In this document: in pieces, positions 1 to 6,735 of the stretch | How the letters are laid out: each line of letters begins with the position of its first letter | How positions within the stretch are numbered: the stretch's first letter is position 1 | Source of the DNA: Akkermansiaceae bacterium | GTDB lineage: Bacteria > Verrucomicrobiota > Verrucomicrobiia > Verrucomicrobiales > Akkermansiaceae | Assembly (NCBI GenBank): GCA_018676385.1 | Contig: JABHEX010000123.1 | Span: 1-19,833, forward strand | Length of the DNA stretch: 19,833 nucleotides | Direction of reading: 5' to 3' | The notes under the pieces: generated by a model | Database searches by the model: none | The model's input: the letters and a program-made list of their open reading frames with translations, nothing else | What the model was told of the DNA's origin: nothing | Position numbers and translations under genes: made by a program

Positions 1-378
1 AAGGACTCGCGTCAGCTCGGCCGGCGGGAGGCTACCGTCAGCATCGACAAAGACATACCAGTTGGCATCGGGTCGCTGCGCCCATGCTTCCCGCACCACA
101 GAACCCTTGCCACAGTGTGCGTCTGCAAAGTGAAGGCTCATATTCGGATACGTTTCTCTCAGTTCGTCGTGTAGCAATGTAAGTCGGTTACATTCATCAG
201 ATCCTGAGCCGTCGTCGGCAATCATCCACTCCAGATTGTATTCACATCCCGCAAGGTGGTTAGCGAGCTCCCTGCCAAACACCGCCAGCCTGCTGGAATC
301 CTTCCAGACCGGTGTCACCAAAAGAATTGTTCCTTTGATGTTATGTTTGCTTTGATCTTCCTTTTCCAGCATTGGCAT
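1..378 (-). CDS. Glycosyltransferase family 2 (GT-A), N-terminal part, cut by window edge
   Basis: The first 126 codons read without a stop and run off the left edge. After a short polar leader comes a Rossmann-type strand (GTILLVTPVW, about residues 16-25), then DDGSGSDE (about 57-64), GKGSVVREAW (about 89-98) and the metal-binding region FVDADGS (about 109-115). These are hallmarks of GT2 nucleotide-sugar transferases. The GKGS motif and the DAD motif near residue 112 resemble polyprenyl-phosphate sugar synthases of the DPM1/GtrB type, so it may load a sugar onto a lipid carrier at the cytoplasmic membrane face; the missing C-terminus would decide this. Two ATGs are possible, at 378 and 372, and neither has a good ribosome site. 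The divergent neighbour at 413 is a membrane glycosyltransferase-like protein, which supports a shared pathway. Confidence 0.85.
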   Translation of the reverse strand, partial: MPMLEKEDQSKHNIKGTILLVTPVWKDSSRLAVFGRELANHLAGCEYNLEWMIADDGSGSDECNRLTLLHDELRETYPNMSLHFADAHCGKGSVVREAWAQRPDANWYVFVDADGSLPPAELTRVL

Positions 379-398
379 GTAAACACGTTCTTGTTTAC
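379..398. promoter_or_regulatory. Perfect inverted repeat between divergent glycosyltransferase genes
   Basis: The sequence GTAAACA (379-385), a six-base spacer, then TGTTTAC (392-398) forms a perfect two-fold symmetric site. It directly abuts the minus-strand ATG at 378 and ends 14 bases before the plus-strand ATG at 413. The gap between the two genes is only 34 bases. The geometry, seven-base arms with centres 13 bases apart, fits a dimeric repressor or activator operator controlling both genes. No T-run follows, so it is not a terminator. The binding protein is unknown. Confidence 0.45.
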
Positions 399-412
399 TA
401 TTCTTTCAACTA

Positions 413-1942
413 ATGGAAATTTGCGCAAGTAAAGTCTGGCTTATTCTTTGTTGGGCATGTGTGTTGTCACTGGCCGCGATGTTGCGCATCGATAACCTTG
501 AAAAGCGGGCGTTTCACTTCGATGAGGCCACCGGGGCGCGTATTACCGAAAGCCGCGTCAATCCCAAGCGTGATTATCAGTTTAACCCAGTGCATAACCA
601 CGGGCCACTTCTCAGCTCCGCCGCCGCCACAGTTTGCCGGATCAAAGATGAATCCAGCTGGCAACGGATGACCAAACACACCCTGCGACTAGTGCCAGTT
701 ATCTCCGGTATGTTACTGGTGGCTGTGCCCTTTCTCTGGCGCAGGCGATTCGGTGATATTCCGGTGCTTGCCGCCGCCGTGCTGTTGGCGACATCTCCAC
801 TGCTCGCCTACTACAGCCGTATGTTTATCCACGAAATGATGCTCGCGATGCTTGGCTTACTTGCCGTGATCTTATTTTTTGTTAGCTTTAAGTCACGGAT
901 CTTCAAGTTCGGAACCATCGGTTTTGTTATCGGCCTGATGTTTGCTACCAAGGAAACCTTCGCCATCAGCATTATCGCCTGGTCAGCAGCGGCTGGTATC
1001 ATCGCCCTATGTAATTGGCGTGCCAGCATGGCATTACTGATCGACTGGAAAAGTTACCGCATCTCAGTCGCGTCATTTGTTGTCGGCGGAACGCTCAGCG
1101 CCGGATGGTTTTACTCGGACGGGCTGACGAATCCTAGCGGCGTGTGGGATGCGGTGAAAACGTTTTTTGTCTACAAGACAACTGCGGGGCACGACAAGCC
1201 ATTTGGCTACTACTTGAATATGATGATCGTCCCGACCAAGGGAGGTATCTGGTGGCACGAGGGATTTGTTTTCCTGCTTGCTTTGGTCTCAGTCGGGAGA
1301 AGTTTCTTACCGAGCACAAAAAATGCCATGCTTGAGAATACGGTGAGGTTTGTCGCCTACTCCGCAGTTTTTCACCTGCTGATTTATAGCATGATTAGTT
1401 ACAAAACACCGTGGCTGATGTGCCTGCCATGGGCGCACGTCTGCCTGCTTGCAGGATTGAGTATGCGGGGGGTAACCAGCTGGGAAATGCGGGCCCAAGC
1501 GATTGCAATATTATTGTTAGGTGGCGTGATTTTCCAACAGCATCGACTGGCAAAATTCGCCGCAGGCAGGTTTGAGACCGATACCCGAAACCCCTATGCC
1601 TACACACCGACAAGCCGCAACATCGAGTCGGCGCGGGAATGGCTCGCACAAATGTCTGAGGTGATACCAATACGATCGCTAGAACCGATCGGCGTGGTTG
1701 GCAGCGAATACTGGCCACTGCCTTGGTATCTGCGCGACTACCAAGCAATCGGCTATTGGCGCGATGCTGATCCGGCGATCAAACAGTGCCCGGTAGTTTT
1801 TGCGATGATGGAAACCGAGGATGAGGTTGGCGTCTTGCTTAAGGACAGCCATATTGCTTTAACACGCACGCTCCGAAGAAATGTGCCGGTGATGATGTAT
1901 TTGCGTAAAGACCATTGGAATAAATGGATGAATGCCGAGTAA
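413..1942 (+). CDS. TIGR03663-family polytopic membrane protein (GT-C glycosyltransferase-like, Agl23-type)
   Basis: A 509-residue protein with a membrane segment at about 7-24 followed by a periplasmic loop carrying HFDEA (35-39) and HNHGPLL (61-67). Roughly ten further hydrophobic segments follow. The acidic DE pair after the first helix and the HGPLL motif are typical of GT-C enzymes of the PMT/ArnT type and of the TIGR03663 group, known from archaeal N-glycosylation loci and scattered bacteria including Verrucomicrobiota. Expected role: transfer of sugar from a polyprenyl-phosphate donor on the outer membrane-leaflet side, or assistance to lipid-linked sugar translocation. The substrate cannot be read from the sequence. 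It shares a very short, palindrome-bearing gap with a divergent GT2 gene, and its 3' end meets the start of an ApbE-like gene. No strong ribosome site precedes the ATG. Confidence 0.75.
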   Translation: MEICASKVWLILCWACVLSLAAMLRIDNLEKRAFHFDEATGARITESRVNPKRDYQFNPVHNHGPLLSSAAATVCRIKDESSWQRMTKHTLRLVPVISGMLLVAVPFLWRRRFGDIPVLAAAVLLATSPLLAYYSRMFIHEMMLAMLGLLAVILFFVSFKSRIFKFGTIGFVIGLMFATKETFAISIIAWSAAAGIIALCNWRASMALLIDWKSYRISVASFVVGGTLSAGWFYSDGLTNPSGVWDAVKTFFVYKTTAGHDKPFGYYLNMMIVPTKGGIWWHEGFVFLLALVSVGRSFLPSTKNAMLENTVRFVAYSAVFHLLIYSMISYKTPWLMCLPWAHVCLLAGLSMRGVTSWEMRAQAIAILLLGGVIFQQHRLAKFAAGRFETDTRNPYAYTPTSRNIESAREWLAQMSEVIPIRSLEPIGVVGSEYWPLPWYLRDYQAIGYWRDADPAIKQCPVVFAMMETEDEVGVLLKDSHIALTRTLRRNVPVMMYLRKDHWNKWMNAE

Positions 1943-1944
1943 CG

Positions 1945-2802
1945 ATGCCTGAGAAAATATCATTCCCTACTCATCACGCCGTTGATCATGAGGCGATGAA
2001 GACGACGTATCACCTTCGCTTGTGTGGTGCTGACACGCAACTTCTACGGAGTCTGGCATGCGAATGCATCGAACGAATAGACGAACTAGAACGGAAACTC
2101 AGCCGATACCACGACGGTGGTGATGTTTTCCGAATCAATCACATGCAGGCAGGTGAAACGTTGAGTATCAGCGAGGAGGCTCACGAATGTCTACTCCAAG
2201 CCATGGAAGCCAGTATTCACACTGCGGGACTTTTTAACCCGACGCTGGGAACAATGATTGAACACCGAAAGACCAAGCAGGACGGAGAACTTCCCGAACC
2301 CGTGGGTCAGCTGAGTATTGATCCAGACAAAGCCGTGGTCACCTGTATCAAGCCTGGCCGTGTGATTGATCTTGGCGGTATCGGTAAAGGGTTCACCCTC
2401 GACCAGCTTGCCTTGTATTTGAAGGAATGGGATATCGACGGTGCCCTCCTTTCTGCTGGTGCCAGCACCCATCTCGCGCTCGGCAGGCATAGCTGGCCTA
2501 TCGACCTATCAGGAGTAAACGATACACTACGCATAGATTTAAAAAATGCATCCATCAGCGCCTCCGGCACAACAATTCAAGGCAGCCATATCGTCAGCGC
2601 TGACAGGGCTAATGATTTATCAAATCATGCTCCAACAAGAATCTGGGCACGAAGTTCCTCAGCGGCTTTTTCAGATGCCTGGTCCACAGCGCTCATGTTA
2701 ATGAATGATACTAAAATCGATCTAGCACCATCACAAGATCGGCATTTAACTACTGTATTCGTCGAGCGTGATGGCGTTTTACATACGATTAGCCCGAACT
2801 AG
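1945..2802 (+). CDS. apbE: FAD:protein FMN transferase (ApbE family)
   Basis: ApbE enzymes attach FMN to a Thr/Ser of flavoproteins such as NqrC and RnfG. Visible landmarks, numbered from this start (285 aa), are AMKTTYH (17-23, equivalent of the usual AMGT), ERKLSRY (49-55), FNPTLG (97-102), DLGGIGKG (142-149), LLSAGAS (168-174), ISASG (204-208), HIVS (215-218) and SDAWSTALM (243-251), where the Asp and Thr match the Mg-binding pair. The segment after HIVS lacks the usual Pro-x-x-Gly pattern, so the active site is somewhat divergent. There is no signal peptide or lipobox, unlike many exported ApbEs. An in-frame ATG at 1924 would overlap the upstream gene by 19 bases; I prefer 1945, two bases after its stop, implying coupled translation. 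No NqrC/RnfG partner is in the window. It overlaps the opposing gene by 14 bases. Confidence 0.85.
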   Translation: MPEKISFPTHHAVDHEAMKTTYHLRLCGADTQLLRSLACECIERIDELERKLSRYHDGGDVFRINHMQAGETLSISEEAHECLLQAMEASIHTAGLFNPTLGTMIEHRKTKQDGELPEPVGQLSIDPDKAVVTCIKPGRVIDLGGIGKGFTLDQLALYLKEWDIDGALLSAGASTHLALGRHSWPIDLSGVNDTLRIDLKNASISASGTTIQGSHIVSADRANDLSNHAPTRIWARSSSAAFSDAWSTALMLMNDTKIDLAPSQDRHLTTVFVERDGVLHTISPN

Positions 2803-3808
2803 CGTCCTTCGCCACATCTGCAATATGCAGTCCGCGCCGGTTTAAGATAAGAAACCCCAAAACAACCACGGTGATCATTTGCAGGGCATGTAAGACAATC
2901 GAGTATGCCACAGCAAGTTCCTCGGTATGTCCAAAGATGGTCAAACCAACCACACAGCCGAGTTGAAAGGTACCAACAAATCCGGGAGCCCCAGGGGCCG
3001 CCACCGCCAGCGCGATCATTACACAGACTGCAGCACCCACCCACCAGGATGGTGTGACACCGAAAGTCCATAAGCCAACCTGATAGAGTGCTACTAGAAG
3101 CGCCCACAGAGTCATCGACCACAGAACCGACCAGATAAGATCTCTGGCACTAGAAATGCCGCGTAGCCCAACAAGAAAATCCTCTACCATATCCACCAGA
3201 TTTTTTGCCAAAATAGGGAATTTTTTCCCAAGCATAGCAACGATCATCCGCTCACCCAGCCGGATCAGCTGACTTGAGCCAAGATATGCAGCGATCATGA
3301 CCACAAGGACCGCAGCAGCCAGAATAGCCATGACCTTAGCACCAGCAGATACCAGAGGTGGAACCGATTCAAACTGGCTAATCGTCACACCCAACAAACC
3401 AATTAATGTCAGTGCATCAAATGCGCGTTCAATTACCACACTTGCAAGCCCAACTGAGAACTTGACTGGTTGCCACCTACTCAAGACCCACGGACGAACG
3501 ATTTCTCCAACGCGTAACGGCAGAACAAATGTCGCAGTGAATCCGACCATGGTCGCTTCAAACAAAGAAATGCGTGATACGTTTTCGCCGGATGGAATTA
3601 GATGCCGCCAGCGAATTGCTCTGATCCAAAATGTCAGTAGCGTGATCCCGATCAGCAACGGAACATATATCCATTTTACTTTACCAAACTCAGTAACAAG
3701 AATTTTCCAATCGAGCCTTAGACCCAGAGCAATCAGAATCGCGACACTAATTACGATACTCAGAAAAACCGCAATACGGCGACCTCGGGTGTTAGTTTTT
3801 GACGACAT
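2789..3808 (-). CDS. UPF0104 / lysylphosphatidylglycerol synthase TM-like (AglD/flippase-like) membrane protein
   Basis: A 339-residue polytopic membrane protein with about eight hydrophobic segments. Family motifs are visible: LRVGEIVRP (98-106), VIERAFDALTL (125-135) and the late PGAPGFVGTFQ loop (272-282). The family (UPF0104, the membrane half of MprF, archaeal AglD) occurs with lipid-linked glycan and aminoacyl-lipid genes and is often called flippase-like; its exact reaction is mostly unproven. No aminoacyl-transferase domain is fused here, so it is not a full MprF. A nearby GT2 and a TIGR03663 protein support a role in glycolipid or lipid-carrier sugar metabolism. Its 3' end overlaps the convergent apbE-like gene by 14 bases, leaving no room for a separate terminator. 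The start codon follows an AT-rich 65-base gap downstream of rmuC, so transcription together with rmuC is possible. Confidence 0.8.
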   Translation of the reverse strand: MSSKTNTRGRRIAVFLSIVISVAILIALGLRLDWKILVTEFGKVKWIYVPLLIGITLLTFWIRAIRWRHLIPSGENVSRISLFEATMVGFTATFVLPLRVGEIVRPWVLSRWQPVKFSVGLASVVIERAFDALTLIGLLGVTISQFESVPPLVSAGAKVMAILAAAVLVVMIAAYLGSSQLIRLGERMIVAMLGKKFPILAKNLVDMVEDFLVGLRGISSARDLIWSVLWSMTLWALLVALYQVGLWTFGVTPSWWVGAAVCVMIALAVAAPGAPGFVGTFQLGCVVGLTIFGHTEELAVAYSIVLHALQMITVVVLGFLILNRRGLHIADVAKDASSG

Positions 3809-3873
3809 ATTTTCTTACTCAAATAGTAGTAATTTAAAATAGACTACCCAGACAGAAAACAAGTTCATGCTGC

Positions 3874-5427
3874 CTACTCAAAGGCAGATCTTAAATCGTC
3901 GGCGGCAGATTGACTATCGGGTTTTCCCTCGGGTTCTGGATCTGTAAAACCTTCAAAGCCAAAAGCATCAGCATCGGTTTTAGCGTCGTCCGTATCGGTG
4001 ATGGCAAATTCCTCACCTGCGGGGATTATCTCCTCAACGGGGGCTGGTAAATCAGCATGAAGCTGCCGCGGAACAGCCTCAGCGGCACCAAGTTCAGAGA
4101 GTTTTGTATCCTCAGATACAGCCCCAAGCTCAGGGAATTTTCTGGCACCAGGAATGACCGATCTTTCGAAGGAACCAACCGCACTATTGTAATTTTTGAC
4201 AGTAGTTTCCAAGTTTTTACCCACCTTAGTTAGGTGGCTCGCGAAGGTGCCCAAGCGTTCATAGAGTGTTTTACCCAACGCAGAAATTTCACGTGCATTC
4301 TGCGCCAACGCTTCTTGCCTCCAACCAAATGCAACAGCACGCAATAAGGCGATCAATGTGGTTGGTGTGGCGAGGATAACGTTTTGATCAACACCCTTCT
4401 CGATCAAACTCGAATCCTCGCTAAGAGCGGCGGAGAAAAATGCCTCGCTGGGGAGGAAGAGCACGACAAACTCCGGCGTGGTATCAAATTGTTGCTGATA
4501 CTTTTTACTGCCAAGTTGTTGAATGTGCGTACGAACTTGTTGAGCGTGACGAGCAAGCGCAGTTTCACGCACTGCATCATCATCAGCTTCGATGGCATCA
4601 AGGTAGGCATCCATCGGCGCCTTGGAATCAACAACAACATGCTGACCACCCGGGAGTTTGACAACGAGGTCAGGACGCAGACGTTTTCCATCATCACTTG
4701 TAGTAGTTGTCTGTGTTTCAAAATCGCAATGTTCTTGCATGCCCGCCATCTCCACCACACGGCGCAGCTGCATTTCACCCCACTGGCCTCGACCGGTAGG
4801 TTGTCGCAGTGCCTTGACGAGTTTTTGAGTTTCTTTTTGCAATCCAATGTTTGCCTCAGTGATATGAACAATCTGCTGCCTGAGCGCTTGTTTATCGCCC
4901 TCACGCAATTTCTCAGTCTCAGAGATCTGAGTTTGCACTTTTTCTAATGTTTGTGAGATCGGTTTAACCAGCAACTCAACCGCAACCTTGCGTTTTTCCA
5001 ATTCATTATTCGCCTCCTGCTGCTGCGCCTTCAGGCTGTTTTTTGCCAAAGAAAGAAACTGGTCTTGGGTAGATTTCAGCGTCTCCGCGGATAGTGCCTT
5101 AAAAGTATCCGTGAGCCGGGTTTCAGCTTTTTCTAGTAATGCTTGCTTCTCTGCAGCAGCCTTCTTTTCCTCCTGAAGGCGAACTTCTAGCTCGGTCTGC
5201 GTCTGACGCAAAGTCAACTCGGATGCCAGTTGGAGATCATGCTTTGCTTTCATTTGCGCGAGTTCCGCCCCCAACTCTGCGGTGCGTTGCTGCTCGTTAA
5301 TTAGTTTTTCCGCATCAATACTTGCGCGTGACTTATGCTTGGTGGAACAAATCAGACAAGTGACAAGGATGCCGGCAACCAGCCCGACGGCGGCATAGAC
5401 GAATGATAGAATTTCAGGTGAGATCAT
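3874..5427 (-). CDS. rmuC: DNA recombination protein RmuC
   Basis: A 517-residue protein with one N-terminal membrane segment (about 5-27), a long charged Glu/Lys/Gln-rich coiled coil (about 38-208), then the RmuC nuclease-like domain. That domain shows GRGQWGEMQLRRVVEMAGM (212-230), RPDLVVKLPGG (251-261), VVVDSKAPMDAYLDA (264-278) and FLPSEAFFSAAL (324-335). The PD...DSK arrangement is the restriction-endonuclease-like core. RmuC limits recombination at inverted repeats in E. coli; the membrane anchor is usual for the family. The last 75 or so residues are a very acidic low-complexity tail (Asp/Glu-rich, about 440-517). The start lies next to a perfect palindrome GATTTAAATC (5428-5437) and lacks an obvious ribosome site. 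A six-base-arm hairpin overlaps the stop but has no T-run. Confidence 0.95.
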   Translation of the reverse strand: MISPEILSFVYAAVGLVAGILVTCLICSTKHKSRASIDAEKLINEQQRTAELGAELAQMKAKHDLQLASELTLRQTQTELEVRLQEEKKAAAEKQALLEKAETRLTDTFKALSAETLKSTQDQFLSLAKNSLKAQQQEANNELEKRKVAVELLVKPISQTLEKVQTQISETEKLREGDKQALRQQIVHITEANIGLQKETQKLVKALRQPTGRGQWGEMQLRRVVEMAGMQEHCDFETQTTTTSDDGKRLRPDLVVKLPGGQHVVVDSKAPMDAYLDAIEADDDAVRETALARHAQQVRTHIQQLGSKKYQQQFDTTPEFVVLFLPSEAFFSAALSEDSSLIEKGVDQNVILATPTTLIALLRAVAFGWRQEALAQNAREISALGKTLYERLGTFASHLTKVGKNLETTVKNYNSAVGSFERSVIPGARKFPELGAVSEDTKLSELGAAEAVPRQLHADLPAPVEEIIPAGEEFAITDTDDAKTDADAFGFEGFTDPEPEGKPDSQSAADDLRSAFE

Positions 5428-5493
5428 GATTTAAATCGGGAGGGGATAAGATGACACAGGGTTTTACTTGCGATGATGCCGTGCTACGGCATA

Positions 5494-5524
5494 TTGAGCA
5501 CGTTATCAGCAAGTCAGATATAAT
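5494..5524 (+). promoter_or_regulatory. Probable sigma70-type promoter of the superoxide dismutase gene
   Basis: A perfect TATAAT (5519-5524) is preceded by TTGAGC (5494-5499) with a long 19-base spacer. Transcription would start near 5531, giving a leader of about 37 bases before the ATG at 5568. This placement supports the short start of the dismutase over the in-frame ATG at 5451, which lies upstream of the -10 box. The -10 box is convincing; the -35 box is weak. Confidence 0.5.
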
Positions 5525-5567
5525 CTTAGCTGCAAACAATGACAACTCATACCCAAGAAAAAATACT

Positions 5568-6224
5568 ATGTCCCACGAATTACCTGATTTAGGATATGCC
5601 TACGATGCTCTGGAGCCGCACATCGATGCTCGCACCATGGAGATTCACCACAGCAAGCACCACAACGCCTACGTCGCTGGCCTAAATGGCGCGCTTGATG
5701 GCAATGACGACCTGCAAGGAGTTTCCGTGGAAGCTCTGATCCAGAACCTCGATAAGGTTCCCGCCGACATCCAGACCCCCGTTCGTAATCACGGTGGCGG
5801 TCACTTCAACCACTCGCTATTCTGGAAATCCATCGCTCCCGGTGGTGCCTCCGCACCATCCGGCGACCTTGCTGCAGCCATCGATGCTAGCTTCGGATCG
5901 CTCGACGGCATGAAGGAGGCATTTGCCAAAGCAGCAGCTACTCGCTTCGGTTCCGGCTGGGCGTGGCTCGGCACCAAAGAAGACGGCTCACTTGCTGTAT
6001 CCTCCACTGCTAACCAAGACAACCCACTCATGGGCGAGTTTGCTGGCGCCTGCGGATGCAAGCCAATCCTCGGACTCGACGTTTGGGAGCACGCTTACTA
6101 CCTCAACTACCAGAACCGTCGCCCCGACTACATTGCGGCATTCTGGAATGTCGTCAACTGGGATGTGGTTGCAGAAAACTTCGCCGCTTCAAAGTGCTGC
6201 GGCGGTGGGTGCGGATGCAGCTAG
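5568..6224 (+). CDS. sodA: Superoxide dismutase, Mn-type, with C-terminal Cys-rich tail
   Basis: Converts superoxide to hydrogen peroxide and oxygen in the cytoplasm. The 218-residue form starting MSHELP aligns end to end with the N-terminus of E. coli SodA. Metal ligands are H27 (EIHHSKHH), H82 (NHSLFW), D171 and H175 (LDVWEHAYYLNYQNRRPDY). GGGHFNHS and ANQDNPLMG are the Mn-form signatures rather than the Fe-form ones, though metal choice cannot be proven from sequence. Unusual features are CGC at 162-164, in the loop just before the DVWEH ligand segment, and the final residues KCCGGGCGCS (209-218), which add four cysteines beyond the normal fold. An in-frame ATG at 5451 has a good GGGAGGGG ribosome-like site and would add 39 residues, but that extension matches nothing expected and precedes the likely promoter. 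A strong terminator follows. Confidence 0.95.
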   Translation: MSHELPDLGYAYDALEPHIDARTMEIHHSKHHNAYVAGLNGALDGNDDLQGVSVEALIQNLDKVPADIQTPVRNHGGGHFNHSLFWKSIAPGGASAPSGDLAAAIDASFGSLDGMKEAFAKAAATRFGSGWAWLGTKEDGSLAVSSTANQDNPLMGEFAGACGCKPILGLDVWEHAYYLNYQNRRPDYIAAFWNVVNWDVVAENFAASKCCGGGCGCS

Positions 6225-6244
6225 ACCTTTCGAACGTTCAATTC

Positions 6245-6278
6245 AACGCGGTTTGCCATTTGGCATACCGCGTTTTTT
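6245..6278 (+). terminator. Rho-independent terminator of the superoxide dismutase gene
   Basis: AACGCGGT (6245-6252) pairs with ACCGCGTT (6267-6274), and inside it TGCCA pairs with TGGCA across a T-T mismatch and a two-base loop. The stem is followed by T residues to 6278. It lies 20 bases after the stop codon. The last codon of the convergent lipoprotein gene sits in the T-run. No T-run exists on the other side, so it acts on the plus strand only. Confidence 0.9.
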
Positions 6279-6516
6279 ATTCGACTGGAGTCTTATTGGG
6301 CACGGTATCCGTACCAATACCTACAGCTTGAGAAGCCTGTTTATCTTGCTCCCCAGTAACCGGCTGTGCCGGCGCATCAGTAAGACCGATACCCACGATG
6401 TTACCCGCTCCTTTAAGGATATTGACCGGCAATTTTAAAAGTCCACTAATGAGTGAACAAGATGGAAGCATTAGCAAAGTCAAACAGATCAAAAAATTAC
6501 GTGCGAGATTCATCAT
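6277..6516 (-). CDS. Small putative lipoprotein, function unknown
   Basis: A 79-residue protein with a classical type II signal sequence: two Met, positively charged R6, a hydrophobic stretch (LICLTLLML, 9-17) and lipobox LPSC with the lipidated Cys at 20. The mature part is about 60 residues and contains LKLPVNILKGAGNIVGIGL, then a hydrophilic Gln/Asp/Thr-rich tail. No catalytic motif is visible. Such short lipoproteins are common in verrucomicrobial genomes, but I do not recognise a named family. GGTGGA lies about 12 bases upstream of the first ATG as a possible ribosome site; a second ATG follows immediately. The gene faces sodA and ends inside its terminator. It is not obviously part of an operon. 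Confidence 0.7.
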   Translation of the reverse strand: MMNLARNFLICLTLLMLPSCSLISGLLKLPVNILKGAGNIVGIGLTDAPAQPVTGEQDKQASQAVGIGTDTVPNKTPVE

Positions 6517-6672
6517 AATTAATATTATTCCACCAGATCATTTGGTCGAGTGCTAATTAGTGAAATAGCAATTTAACAAGTGTATCTGAACCTCAAGGTA
6601 GCATACAATCGTCATAACAATATCTAGGTCTCTTGGCTGACACCGCAGGAAAACAAGAATATGATGAATGAC

Positions 6673-6721
6673 CTAATACTGTTAGGCGTCTTGATGATTG
6701 CGACTTTCTGATGAGTATTAG
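6673..6721. repeat. Inverted repeat downstream of pabB
   Basis: CTAATACT (6673-6680) and AGTATTAG (6714-6721) are perfect eight-base inverted arms separated by 33 bases, starting 15 bases beyond the pabB stop. There is no T-run after the stem on either strand, so this is not a standard terminator. It could form a 3' RNA hairpin on the pabB message or be chance in this AT-rich gap. The surrounding 219-base gap (6517-6735) otherwise holds only a doubtful 16-codon ORF. Confidence 0.3.
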
Positions 6722-6735
6722 ATGTATATGGACAG

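Noticed and set aside
3297..3842. Plus-strand open frame of 181 codons
   Set aside because: It lies antisense to the UPF0104 membrane-protein gene, whose family motifs are clear. Its own translation is Thr/Arg/Asn-rich without domains.
3870..3887. Hairpin CTGCCT-N6-AGGCAG at the rmuC stop
   Set aside because: Only six pairs, overlapping the stop codon, and no T-run follows on the minus strand, so not called as a terminator.
4384..4947. Open frames of 187 (+) and 166 (-) codons inside rmuC
   Set aside because: Both are shadows of rmuC, which has all expected motifs across this stretch. Neither shows recognisable protein features.
5923..6438. Plus-strand 171-codon frame over the sodA 3' end
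   Set aside because: Out of frame with the dismutase and running straight through its terminator; no domain character.
6551..6570. Imperfect inverted repeat TGCTAATT / AAATAGCA
   Set aside because: One mismatch, AT-rich and no T-run; no basis to call it a terminator or operator.
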